Source of the DNA: AP-15 sp963833745
GTDB taxonomy: Bacteria > Pseudomonadota > Alphaproteobacteria > ATCC43930 > CGMCC-115725
Assembly: GCA_963833745.1 (NCBI GenBank)
Contig: CAWHZD010000006.1
Coordinates: forward strand, 682,001 to 746,000
Direction: 5' to 3'
DNA length: 64,000 bases
Each line of letters begins with the position of its first letter. Position 1 is the stretch's first letter. The notes below the pieces were generated by a model. It searched no databases, was not told the origin of the DNA, and saw only the letters and a program-made list of their open reading frames with translations. Below are positions 25,223-34,179 of this stretch, in pieces. A program made the translations under genes and the position numbers.

Positions 25223-26356
25223 GTGCTCGAAGTCGATATCGAGCATCGTCTCGGCGCCTTCGCGCTCGATGTTCATTTCGCAAGCGGCAGCGGCCTGACC
25301 GCACTGTTTGGCCGCTCAGGCGCCGGCAAGACCTCGATCGTCAATGCGATCGCCGGGCTGATCCGGCCGCAGCGCGGGTATATCGCCTTCGACGATACGG
25401 TATTGCTGGATACCGATCGCCGCATTTTCGTGCAGGCTCCTCGCCGCCGCATCGGTTACGTCTTTCAGGAAGGCCGCCTGTTCCCGCATCTGACCGTGCG
25501 CCAGAATTTGCTGTTCGGGCGCTGGTTCGCCCCGCGCGCGACAACTTCCACCCGCTTCGACGATGTCGTCGACCTGCTCGGTATCGGGCCGCTGCTCGTG
25601 CGCCGACCAGGGCGGCTCTCCGGTGGCGAAAAGCAGCGCGTCGCGATCGGTCGCGCCCTGTTGGCGAACCCGCGCCTGTTGCTGATGGACGAGCCGTTGG
25701 CATCGCTCGATGGGGCGCGCAAGGACGAGATACTCCCCTATCTCGAGCGTCTGCGCGACCACGGAAATGTGCCGATAATCTACGTCAGCCACGCTGCCGC
25801 CGAGGTCGCCCGGCTTGCCACCACAATTGTGCTGATCGCCGACGGCCGGGTGCAGGCAGTCGGGCCCGCGACCGAAATCATGGGACGTGCCGGTCAATAT
25901 CCACTCGCCGGAGGCTTCGAAGCGGGCGCGGTGCTAGCGGTAACAGTCGCCGCGCACGACCCCCGCTGGGGACTGACGGAGCTTGCCGGCAGCTTTGGTC
26001 AGCTGACCGTGCCACGGCTCGATCTGCCGGTCGGCAGCCCCTTGCGCGTGCGTATCCGAGCCCGCGACGTAATTCTAGCGACCGATCGTCCCCAACGGAT
26101 CAGTGCGCTGAACGTGCTTACCGGCGCCGTCGAGGCGATGGTGCCAATCGGCGACGAGGCGCTCGAAGTGCAGCTGCTGCTGGGACCGGAACGCCTGCTC
26201 GCGAGGATCACGCGCCGCTCGGGAGACGCCCTCGGCCTCACTCCTGGGTGCACGATCTTTGCGCTGGTCAAGACCGTGGCGATCGACCGCCGCAGCCTCG
26301 GGCGAGACGGCAGCGCCGCCGATTTCGGCGAGGAGCTCGAGCTTTTCGACGGCTGA
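25223..26356 (+). CDS. modC: Molybdate ABC transporter ATP-binding protein
   Basis: A 377-residue ATPase. The Walker A is in LFGRSGAGKTSIVNAIAGL (about residues 28-45), the Q-loop in IGYVFQEGRLFPHLTVRQNL, the ABC signature is LSGGEKQRVAIGRALL, and the Walker B/D-loop is LLLMDEPLASLDGARK. The FPHLTV segment and the C-terminal molybdate-binding (TOBE/Mop) domain (about residues 290-355, VLTGAVEAM to GCTIFALVKTVAI) mark it as ModC rather than a generic transporter. It begins with GTG 4 bases after modB. Confidence 0.93.
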   Translation: MLEVDIEHRLGAFALDVHFASGSGLTALFGRSGAGKTSIVNAIAGLIRPQRGYIAFDDTVLLDTDRRIFVQAPRRRIGYVFQEGRLFPHLTVRQNLLFGRWFAPRATTSTRFDDVVDLLGIGPLLVRRPGRLSGGEKQRVAIGRALLANPRLLLMDEPLASLDGARKDEILPYLERLRDHGNVPIIYVSHAAAEVARLATTIVLIADGRVQAVGPATEIMGRAGQYPLAGGFEAGAVLAVTVAAHDPRWGLTELAGSFGQLTVPRLDLPVGSPLRVRIRARDVILATDRPQRISALNVLTGAVEAMVPIGDEALEVQLLLGPERLLARITRRSGDALGLTPGCTIFALVKTVAIDRRSLGRDGSAADFGEELELFDG

Positions 26357-26358
26357 CC

Positions 26359-27885
26359 TCAGCCGGTTCGCAGCGGGATCTCCTTCAACCCGAGCGAGCC
26401 GATCGCGGTCAGCGCCGAAATCACCGTCGCGCAAAAAAACACATGCGTGAACGCAGCATGAAGAACATGCGCCAAGCCCTCCATCAGCGCCGGATCAGTC
26501 GGGTCGGTCGGGTCGAGATGAAGGAGGGCGATCCCGGGATTATCGCCGAGCACGGCGTGACCGGGCACCGCCATCGCGCCGGAATTGAGCTCGCCGACCA
26601 GGAGGGCCGTCAGCAAGGCCACGCCAAAGGCGCCGCCCATCAGGCGAAAGAACATCAGCACCGACAAACCAATGCCGGTATCGGCAATGTCGAGGGCGTT
26701 CTGTACCGAGACGACGACCGGCGACAGCTGAAACCCGAACGCGACCCCGAGGCCGCCGGTAAGAGCGGTGTCGACGAGTACCGAATTGCCGAGGCCATAG
26801 AACGCAAGCGCCGCGCACAGACCGGTCATCGCCGTCGCTCCGATGATTGGAAAGATGCGGTAACGGCCGGTCCGGGTTACCAGCTGCCCGGCGATAAACG
26901 AGCCCAGCACCGTTCCGCCGGTCATCGGGATCAGCCGGATGCCGGCTTGGTTTGCCGCCAGCCCCGAAACCAGCTCAAAGTCGAGCGGCACCAGGATGAT
27001 CAATGCGATCATGACCATCGAATTGGTGAATGCAGTGGTGCTCGCCACGGCGAAGATACGGTTCGTGAAAAGCCGCAGCGGGATCATTGGCTCGCGCAAC
27101 TCGCGCTGGTGCACGATCAACCCACCAAGGAAAACGAGCCCGATCGCAATCGGCAGCAGCACGTCAATGCGGCCCCAGCCGCCGGCGGCTTCGACGCGGC
27201 CGACCCCGATCAGGATCGGCGTCGTCGAGGCAATTATCAGCGCCGCGCCGAGCCAGTCGATTACCGGCTTGCGCCGCGGTTTTGGCAGCCGCCGCAGGTT
27301 GCGGTTGCACAGGATCAACGCCAGGGCGCCAAACGGGATGTTGATCCAGAAGATCCAGTGCCAAGTCAGGTAATCTGCAAAGAACCCGCCGAGCACCGGG
27401 CCCAGCAGGTTCGCCACCGCCATCACGCTTGAAAAATAGCCTTGGTATTTGCCGCGCTCGCGCGGTGGGATCACGTCGGCGATCGCCGCCTGCGACACCG
27501 AGCGCAAGCCGCCGCCGCCGACCCCTTGGATCACCCGCGCAGCGATCAGCTCGATCATCGTCTGCGAGAGCGCGCACATCACCGAGGCCAGCAGGAACAG
27601 CGCGATCGCCACCAGCAGGATCGGCCGTCGGCCGTAAAGGTCGCTGAGCCGGCCATAAATCGGCGTCGTCACCGTCGAGGCGACGAGATAAGCCGACACC
27701 ACCCAGGACATCAGCGACCAGCCGTTCAGATCCTGCGCCATCGTCGACAGCGAAGTCGCGACGATCGTCTGGTCGAGGCTGGCAAGAAACATCGCCAGCA
27801 TCAGTCCCGACAGGACCGAGACGATCTCCCGTCGCGACAGCTGGAGGGTGGAGGAATGCGTGGCGGACTGGGTAAGCTCGGCCAT
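26359..27885 (-). CDS. MFS drug exporter, DHA2 (EmrB/QacA) family
   Basis: A 508-residue proton-driven exporter with about 14 predicted helices. Motif D1 is LDQTIVATSLSTMAQDL in helix 1. Motif A is YGRLSDLYGRRPILLVAI, and motif C (antiporter) lies in ANLLGPVLGGFFADYLTWHW, followed by RWIFWINIP-like WHWIFWINIPFGALAL. All are typical of EmrB/QacA 14-TM exporters. Substrate is unknown; no EmrA-type adaptor gene is adjacent. Its stop nearly abuts the modC stop (2 bases apart, tail to tail). Confidence 0.92.
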   Translation of the reverse strand: MAELTQSATHSSTLQLSRREIVSVLSGLMLAMFLASLDQTIVATSLSTMAQDLNGWSLMSWVVSAYLVASTVTTPIYGRLSDLYGRRPILLVAIALFLLASVMCALSQTMIELIAARVIQGVGGGGLRSVSQAAIADVIPPRERGKYQGYFSSVMAVANLLGPVLGGFFADYLTWHWIFWINIPFGALALILCNRNLRRLPKPRRKPVIDWLGAALIIASTTPILIGVGRVEAAGGWGRIDVLLPIAIGLVFLGGLIVHQRELREPMIPLRLFTNRIFAVASTTAFTNSMVMIALIILVPLDFELVSGLAANQAGIRLIPMTGGTVLGSFIAGQLVTRTGRYRIFPIIGATAMTGLCAALAFYGLGNSVLVDTALTGGLGVAFGFQLSPVVVSVQNALDIADTGIGLSVLMFFRLMGGAFGVALLTALLVGELNSGAMAVPGHAVLGDNPGIALLHLDPTDPTDPALMEGLAHVLHAAFTHVFFCATVISALTAIGSLGLKEIPLRTG

Positions 27886-28017
27886 AACCGGGTTCAGACG
27901 GCGGGCACTGGGTCAGTACAAGGCGATCGAGCGCCGGGCAACAGCGCTGCAGCATTTGGGGGTTGCGTTCGCTGCGCATTGCCGCAAACGCTCGGGGCCG
28001 GAATCGGAGGCGCTGCG

Positions 28018-28528
28018 ATGAATGGATCCGTAGACGAGACTTCGAGCTGGCAGGACGCGCTGAACGATCTGCTCCGCCGCCACAACGTTACACAGCTCGC
28101 CTACGTTCCCGATGCCGGCCATCAGGTGCTGATCGACCGCTCGCCGACCCACAGGTTTACTCGGTCCCGCTGACGACCGAGAAGGAAGGGGTGGCATTGC
28201 TCGCCGGCGCCGATCTCGGCGGCACGCGCGGGTTGCTGCTGATGCAAAGCAGCGGCGCCGGCAACTGCATCAACATGCTGTCCTTGATCAAGGGCTGACG
28301 CTTTCCGTTCCTCGCTCTCGTCAGCATGCGCGGCGATTTCGGCGAGGGAAACCCGTGGCAGTTTCCGATGGGTCAGGCGGTTGAACCGGTGCGATGGGTG
28401 TCATCTGTCTGCGGGTCGAACGCCCCGAGGAGGTCGCATCGACCGTTGCCGCCGCGCTGACGATGGTGTTCCGAGGCAGCCACGCGGTTGCTGTCCTGCT
28501 GACGCAAAAGCTGCTCGGCGCCAAATAA
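28018..28528 (+). pseudogene. Decayed thiamine-diphosphate enzyme subunit (phosphonopyruvate/sulfopyruvate decarboxylase alpha-like)
   Basis: Three frames together spell one protein. The first, from 28018, reads SWQDALNDLLRRHNVTQLAYVPDAGHQVLIDRS. A loss of about 4 bases near 28140 shifts the frame to DPQVYSVPLTTEKEGVALLAG and MQSSGAGNCINMLSLIKG. A TGA at 28296 interrupts this where Gly is expected, then RFPFLALVSMRGDFGEGNPW and FPMGQAVEPV follow in the same frame. A second shift near 28390 leads to MGVICLRVERPEEVASTVAAAL, ending at a TAA at 28528. The family is the N-terminal TPP-binding half of phosphonopyruvate/sulfopyruvate decarboxylases. Three lesions make this a genuine pseudogene. The beta subunit gene is not found downstream. 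Confidence 0.75.
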
Positions 28529-28722
28529 TTCTGAGCAGACACCGCCGCCCCCCCTGTGGGAACGGACCGGGCTCAGGTGCTTGCCAAGTGTCTTTTAAGG
28601 AAAAGCGATCGCAATCCCGGGCAACATTCACGCGATCGTCGCCGATGCCGTGGCCGCGGGTTTTGTCCTGCCGCAATCGCTTCCGTGCCGCGCTGCTCGG
28701 CGCGGGGTCGCCGCTCTACGTT

Positions 28723-29514
28723 TCAGCCGGTGAAGGCGGGGCGTCGCTTTTCGAGAAAGGCGCGCACGCCTTCGACAAAGTCGTCGGTCCCGGCACAGGT
28801 GGCGAAGTGTTCGGCTTCACGGCGCAATTGCGCATCGAAAGCCTCGCCGAGACGTGCCTGGATCAGGGCCTTGGTGCGGGCATAAGCTTCGCTCGGGCCT
28901 GTCGCAAGCCGCTCTGCCAAGGCCTCGGTTTCGGCCATCAGCCGGTCCGGTGCGACAAGGCGGTTGACGATCCCGAGCGCCAGCGCCCGCGGCGCATCGA
29001 AGCGCTCGCCGAGCAGCATCAGTTCCGAAGCGAGTTTGAGACCGACGATGGCCGGCAAGGTCGCAGTCATGGCACCATCCGGGCTGGTCCCGAGCTGGAT
29101 ATAGCCGCAGGCGAAGACCGCATCCTCGGCGGCAAGCGCCAGGTCCGCGGCGAGAACGAGGCTGAGCCCAAACCCGGCCGCGGCACCCTGCACCGCCGCG
29201 ACGACCGGCTTTGGCATGTGCCGCAACCGCAGCAACAGCGGGTGCAACGCGTCGACGGTTTGATAAAGCATCTTTCGGCGCTCCTCCGGCGGCAATCGGA
29301 TCAGCTCGCCGAACATCGTAATGTCGCCGCCCGCGCAAAAATGCGTGCCTTCGCCGTAAATCAACACGACCCGCGCGGTGCGGTCCTCGCTGGCTTCGGC
29401 CGCCGCCGCGGCGAGGGCGGCGATCGTCTCGCGATCGACCGCATTGAGCAATTCCGGCCGGTTCAGGCGGATCTCGAACACCGCACCGCGCCGCTCGACG
29501 ATCACCTTCGGCAT
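28723..29514 (-). CDS. Enoyl-CoA hydratase/isomerase family protein
   Basis: A 263-residue crotonase-fold protein. The N-terminal signature is FEIRLNRPELLNAVDRETI. The oxyanion-hole segments are HFCAGGDITMFGEL and, later, VQGAAAGFGLSLVLAADL, with the catalytic-region GYIQLGTSPDGAMTATLP. The Gly/Asp pattern at the active site suits hydratase or isomerase activity on an acyl-CoA in fatty-acid or aromatic degradation; substrate cannot be given. Start set at ATG 29514 (MPKVIVERR) because the longer frame upstream is Arg-rich and antisense to the next gene. Divergent from the amidohydrolase gene 71 bases away. Confidence 0.88.
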   Translation of the reverse strand: MPKVIVERRGAVFEIRLNRPELLNAVDRETIAALAAAAAEASEDRTARVVLIYGEGTHFCAGGDITMFGELIRLPPEERRKMLYQTVDALHPLLLRLRHMPKPVVAAVQGAAAGFGLSLVLAADLALAAEDAVFACGYIQLGTSPDGAMTATLPAIVGLKLASELMLLGERFDAPRALALGIVNRLVAPDRLMAETEALAERLATGPSEAYARTKALIQARLGEAFDAQLRREAEHFATCAGTDDFVEGVRAFLEKRRPAFTG

Positions 29515-29585
29515 CACTCGGCTCCTCGCCCGCTTCGGCCTATCATGCCCGAGATATTCCTGGGGCTCACGGGCTGGAGGATAGC

Positions 29586-31083
29586 ATGACTTGGGTGATC
29601 CTGCGCGGCGGCCGCGTGCTCGACATTGCCGTCGGCACCGCCGACGTCGCCGACATCCTGATCGAAGGCGACACGATCCGCGAGATCGGCCCACCCGGTC
29701 TGCCGGCGCCGGCCGACGCAGTCGAAATCTCCGCGGCACGCCGGCTCCTGCATCCGGGGCTCATCAACGCTCACACCCACGGCCACGGCAATCTCGGCAA
29801 AGGGATGGGCGACCGCTGGACCCTGGAGCTGCTGCTGACCGCGGCACCCTGGATCACCGGCAACCGCACCCTCGAAGACCGCTATCTGTCGACCCAGCTG
29901 GGTGCCGTCGAAATGGTCATGAAAGGCTGCACCGCCTGCTACGACCTGTCCTTCGAATGGCCGTTGCCAACGGTCGAAGGGCTGGCGCTCGCCGTCGAGG
30001 CTTATGCGGATGTCGGCATGCGCGCGGTGGTGGCGCCGATGGTTTCTGATCGCAGCTTTTTTGAGGCGATCCCCGGCCTGATGGAGGCGCTGCCTCCGGC
30101 GTTGCAGGCGCGCGCCGCCGAATTTCGGCTGCCGCCGGGCGATGCAACGATTGCCGGGATGCGCGCAGCGCTTGCCGGCTGGTCCGCCGACCGCGAGCAG
30201 GTACGCCCGGCGGTGGCGCCGACGATCCCGCATCATTGCTCTGACGCTTTCATCCTGAGCTGCGCCGCGCTGGCTCGCGAGTTCGATGTTCCACTCCACA
30301 GCCATGTCGCCGAGTTCGAAAGTGCAGGCGGTGACCAGCATCCGCCTCTATGGCATGACCCAGACCGCGCATCTCGACGGGCTCGGCGTTCTTGGGCCGC
30401 AGTTCACCGTCGCGCACGGAGTTTGGCTCGACAATGACGACATGGCCCGGCTCGGTGACCACGGCGCCTCGGTCGCCCATAACCCCGGCAGCAACATGCG
30501 GCTCGGCGGCGGGCTCGCCGATACGAGGGCAATGATCGAGCGGCGGGTCAATCTCGGCATCGGCACGGATGGCGCCAATTGCTCCGACAATCAGAATATG
30601 TACGAGGCGATGCGGCTGGCCTCGCTCGCATCCAAGGTACAGGGGCCGGATTGGCGGCGCTGGCTGACGACGCGCGAGGCAGCGCTGGCGGCGACCGAAG
30701 GCAGCGCCCGTGCTCTCGGCTTTGGCGACCGGATTGGCCGGGTCGCCCCCGGCTTCAAGGCCGACATCGTCATGCTCGATCTCGACCACCCGAACTGGCT
30801 GCCATTGAACGACCCGGTCAACCAGCTGGTCCACACCGAAGACGGGACCGCAGTGGTCAGCGTCATGATCGGTGGCCGAATGGTCGTCGACGACCGTCGG
30901 GTTTTGACCGTCGATTTTTCCCGGCTATGCCAGCGCGTCGAAGCAGCGCGCGACCGGCTCGCCGCCGCCAATGCCGACAACCGCCGCCTGTACCAGGCGC
31001 TCGAACCTGTTATCGGCAGCCATTGTCCTGGCATGGCCCGCGCCTCCTACCACATCCACCGCTACGGCGCTCCGCTCCTATAG
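29586..31083 (+). pseudogene. Amidohydrolase (cytosine-deaminase/AtzA-like), one-base frameshift
   Basis: The first frame (29586) holds the metal-binding LINAHTHGHGNLGKG and continues to LHSHVAE (E243). An extra T at 30315-30316 then throws the frame; the sequence resumes as SKVQAVTSIRLYG and TVAHGVWLDNDDMARL, followed by NPGSNMRLGGGLAD and the metal-site GIGTDGANCSDN, ending at 31083. Removing one T gives a continuous protein of about 498 residues of the metal-dependent hydrolase family that deaminates or dechlorinates heterocycles (AtzA/TrzN/SsnA-like). All expected metal ligands are present, so a sequencing error or a very recent mutation is likely. The second frame has its own ATG at 30286 but lacks the N-terminal HxH. 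Confidence 0.8.
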
Positions 31084-31564
31084 CCCGATGACCGTCGTGA
31101 ACTTCACTGCACGTGAAAAAAATCAGCGAACTAATCGCCATGGCCGCCCGTACAGGGCCGCTCGCGCGTTCGCTACCAGCCGCCGAGCCGAGGCTAGCCC
31201 AGCCGACATCGGCTTCTGTTACCATAGTTGTAGCCAACGCTGCCCAAGCTCCGAGGTGATGTACTCGGCATCGAGACCGTCTATCGCAGCCGTGAAATCA
31301 GAACCGTTCTGCGAGGCCATCGGGCGGAGTGTCGCCGACATGCCCTCGCGGCATTTGAACCGCGGCAGGGAACCGAGGACAGCGAGCGATCACCGATGAG
31401 GCACCTTGCAAACCGGCTGACGATTGGCAAGGATCGGACACTCATACGGGGGGAAAATGCGTGGCGAGAACCAACCGGACACTGGAGCTACTCCAGGGTT
31501 CGATTGGAGGAGCTTCTCCGGCCCCGGGCCTTCCTATTCTCCGCAACGTCGGGTCTGCAGTGAC
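31084..31564. other. Upstream region of the mre/rod cluster
   Basis: About 480 bases without a convincing gene. It must contain the promoter of mreB. A purine-rich GGGGGGAAA before an ATG at 31457 could give MreB a 36-residue N-terminal extension, but that extension has no family similarity. Confidence 0.5.
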
Positions 31565-32605
31565 ATGTTTGGACGAATGTTGGGCCTACTGTCCGCCGAC
31601 ATGGCGATCGACCTCGGCACGGCGAACACCCTCGTCTATGTGAAGGGACGAGGCATCGTGCTCAACGAGCCGTCAGTGGTAGCCATCGCGAACGTCAAGG
31701 GAAGAAAGCAAGTGTTGGCCGTGGGGGAAGAAGCCAAGATGATGCTCGGCCGTACTCCCGGTTACATACAGGCCATCCGACCGATGCGCGATGGCGTGAT
31801 CGCCGATTTTGAAGTCACTGAAGAAATGATCAAACATTTCATTCGCAAGGTTCACAATCGTCGAAGCTTTGCCACTCCTCAGATGGTAGTTTGCGTTCCG
31901 TCGGGCTCGACCGCGGTCGAACGACGCGCGATCCAAGAGTCGGCTGAGAGCGCTGGCGCGCGGCGGGTATTTCTGATTGAAGAGCCGATGGCAGCGGCGA
32001 TCGGTGCCGGGCTACCGGTCACGGAACCAACTGGGTCGATGGTCGTCGACGTCGGCGGGGGGACGACCGAGGTCGCGGTGCTGTCACTGGGTGGGATCGT
32101 TTACTGCCGCTCGGTGCGAGTTGGTGGCGACAAGATGGACGAGGCGATCATTGCCTATATCCGTCGCAATCATAACCTTTTGGTTGGAGAGAGTAGTGCC
32201 GAGCGAATCAAAAAGGAAATCGGCTCAGCCTGCATACCAGAAGATGGCGAGGGGCGGATCATGGAGATCAAGGGCCGCGATCTGATGAACGGCGTGCCAA
32301 AGGAAATCGTAATCAGCGAACTCCAAATCTCCGAAAGCCTTGCAGAACCGGTGGGCTCTATCGTCGAGGCCGTTAAGGTCGCCCTAGAACATACGGCTCC
32401 TGAACTTGCCGCCGACATTGTCGACAAGGGGATCGTGTTGACCGGGGGAGGAGCGCTACTCGGCAATCTCGACTTGGTATTGCGCCATGCCACCGGGCTT
32501 CCGGTCTCGATTGCGGACGATCCGTTGAGCTGCGTGGCTCTCGGTACCGGCCGGACGCTCGAAGAAATGAAAACACTCAAATCGGTGTTGATCAATACGT
32601 GGTAA
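31565..32605 (+). CDS. mreB: Rod-shape-determining actin MreB
   Basis: A 346-residue bacterial actin of the usual length. The phosphate-1 loop is SADMAIDLGTANTLVYVKGRG, phosphate-2 is VVDVGGGTTEVAVLSLGG, the adenosine motif is VLTGGGALLGNLD, and the connect segment is VCVPSGSTAVERRAIQES. It polymerises with ATP under the inner membrane and positions the elongation machinery with MreC, MreD, RodA and PBP2, all of which follow here in order. The amphipathic N-terminus MFGRMLGLLSADM supports the ATG at 31565. Codon use in this cluster is less GC-biased than in its neighbours. Confidence 0.95.
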   Translation: MFGRMLGLLSADMAIDLGTANTLVYVKGRGIVLNEPSVVAIANVKGRKQVLAVGEEAKMMLGRTPGYIQAIRPMRDGVIADFEVTEEMIKHFIRKVHNRRSFATPQMVVCVPSGSTAVERRAIQESAESAGARRVFLIEEPMAAAIGAGLPVTEPTGSMVVDVGGGTTEVAVLSLGGIVYCRSVRVGGDKMDEAIIAYIRRNHNLLVGESSAERIKKEIGSACIPEDGEGRIMEIKGRDLMNGVPKEIVISELQISESLAEPVGSIVEAVKVALEHTAPELAADIVDKGIVLTGGGALLGNLDLVLRHATGLPVSIADDPLSCVALGTGRTLEEMKTLKSVLINTW

Positions 32606-32715
32606 AGGGCTTTATCTGGCCGTCGTCGAACCGTAGCGCACATGAACATCAGCATCTTCGCACTGCCCGCTATGGGTCGTTGCGCGGGTCGGCGCGGTCA
32701 CGCCGTCGCGGAGAT

Positions 32716-33639
32716 ATGGCGGGATTGGCCGACGAGGGTACCGTGATCTGGCCGGCGGCGTTTCGTCGATCTGCGGCGCGGCGGGTTATCGTTCCGGTTC
32801 TCGTTCTGATCTCGGCGATCATGATCATCCTGGGGAAAATAGACCAGGTCATGTTAGAGCCACTTCGGATCTCCGTAACCGATGGTGCTGCACCGATATT
32901 AGACGCGGTATCACGCCCGCTGTCGGCGATCGAAGAATTTTCCAACCGTGCCAGAGCAATGATCAACACCTATCAAGACAACCTCCGTCTCACCCAAGAT
33001 AATCGAAAATTATTGCACTGGCAGCAGACAGCGTTAGCGTTGGCCGCTGAAAACGCACAGTTGCGCGATTTGTTGAAGCTGTCTCCGGAATCAGCCGTCT
33101 CTTTTGTAACAGCCAGGGTCATCGCCAGTTCGGGGGGCGCCTATTTGCGCAATTTAATGGTGAACGCGGGCACGGGAAACGGTGTTGCGCGTGGTCAAGC
33201 CGCCATAACCGGCGAAGGCTTGGTGGGTCGTGTTTATCAAGTTGGAGCCCGAGCGGCGCGCATTCTTTTGATCACGGACCTAAATTCTCGCGTTCCCGTA
33301 ATTGTCGAGCGCTCACGGCAGCGGGCGATCCTGGCCGGTGATAATTCGGAACATCCGAGATTGGTGTATCTCGACCCTGCCGTAGCGGTGCGAAGCGGGG
33401 ACCGGATCGTCACCTCGGGGGAAGGAGGTGTCTTCCCCCCGGGCCTTGCGGTTGGGATCGTCGATGCGGTTGATCGCGGATCACCTCGGGTCGAGCCCTA
33501 TGTCCGATTGTCTCAAGTCGAGTATATTCGCATCGTCGATTATGGACTTACCGACGGGCTACCGATGCCGGTGGCGACCGCTTCGCTAGCCGGCCCACAG
33601 GCAGCAACCGTGACCGCCGTCAGAACGAACCGTCGCTGA
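32716..33639 (+). CDS. mreC: Rod-shape-determining protein MreC
   Basis: About 307 residues. A short cytoplasmic N-terminus and one transmembrane helix (about residues 24-44, VIVPVLVLISAIMIILGKI) are followed by a coiled-coil region (YQDNLRLTQDNRKLL to LAAENAQLRDLLKL). Then comes the beta-rich periplasmic MreC domain (VTARVIASSGGAYLRNLMVNAG, GLVGRVYQVG, YLDPAVAVRSGDRIVTSGEG). MreC bridges MreB filaments and PBP2. The start is uncertain: ATG 32716 has GGAG very close, while an in-frame GTG at 32599 overlaps the mreB stop and would add 39 Arg-rich residues. Confidence 0.88.
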   Translation: MAGLADEGTVIWPAAFRRSAARRVIVPVLVLISAIMIILGKIDQVMLEPLRISVTDGAAPILDAVSRPLSAIEEFSNRARAMINTYQDNLRLTQDNRKLLHWQQTALALAAENAQLRDLLKLSPESAVSFVTARVIASSGGAYLRNLMVNAGTGNGVARGQAAITGEGLVGRVYQVGARAARILLITDLNSRVPVIVERSRQRAILAGDNSEHPRLVYLDPAVAVRSGDRIVTSGEGGVFPPGLAVGIVDAVDRGSPRVEPYVRLSQVEYIRIVDYGLTDGLPMPVATASLAGPQAATVTAVRTNRR

Positions 33640-33646
33640 GGAGGGC

Positions 33647-34177
33647 ATGCCACTCAAAAAAGAAACGCCCGGGGCCGTCGAGCAAACGGACACACTCGCG
33701 GGTCGCCTACTGCCGATCGCGACGACAATGCTCTCCTCGCTTCTCTCCCTCCAGCCTGTACACCTGCCCGGATACATGACCCTGATGCCCCCCTTTGCCC
33801 TGATGGCTGTTTATCATTGGACGATCTACCGACCGGATCTCCTCCCACCCGTAGCGTTATTCGGAATCGGCATCGCCGATGATCTCCTCTCCGGAGGGCC
33901 ACTTGGCGTTGCACCCCTTCTGTACCTTCTCTCACGCTCGGCAGTGCTGCGCTGTCGGCGCCTATTTATCAACCAGACATTCCCCTTCATATGGGGTGGG
34001 TTCACGCTGCTGACGGGTAGCGCGATGCTTGGGTTGTGGCTGCTCCATTCCGCGCTCGCTTTTCAAGTTGTTGGATTCAGCGGAAGTGTTTTTCGCTCCG
34101 TGCTGACGATTTTGCTGTTTCCCACCTCTAGTTTTCTACTAGGCCGGTCGCAACGCGCGCTCATCAGAACTGGCTGA
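33647..34177 (+). CDS. mreD: Rod-shape-determining membrane protein MreD
   Basis: A 176-residue inner-membrane protein with five to six hydrophobic helices, beginning ATTMLSSLLSLQPVHLPGY and including PPFALMAVYHWTIYRPDLLP, GIGIADDLLSGGPLGV and PLLYLLSRSAVLR. The pattern YHWxxYRPDLLP...DDLLSGGPLG is the MreD hallmark. It lies 7 bases after mreC and 2 bases before mrdA, so the genes are tightly coupled. It modulates the MreC-PBP2 contact in the elongasome. Confidence 0.9.
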   Translation: MPLKKETPGAVEQTDTLAGRLLPIATTMLSSLLSLQPVHLPGYMTLMPPFALMAVYHWTIYRPDLLPPVALFGIGIADDLLSGGPLGVAPLLYLLSRSAVLRCRRLFINQTFPFIWGGFTLLTGSAMLGLWLLHSALAFQVVGFSGSVFRSVLTILLFPTSSFLLGRSQRALIRTG

Positions 34178-34179
34178 CC

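Noticed and set aside
28296..28298. Second in-frame TGA (in the decayed TPP-enzyme gene) considered as selenocysteine
   Set aside because: The family has Gly here, not Cys, and the gene also carries two frameshifts, so it is a nonsense mutation.
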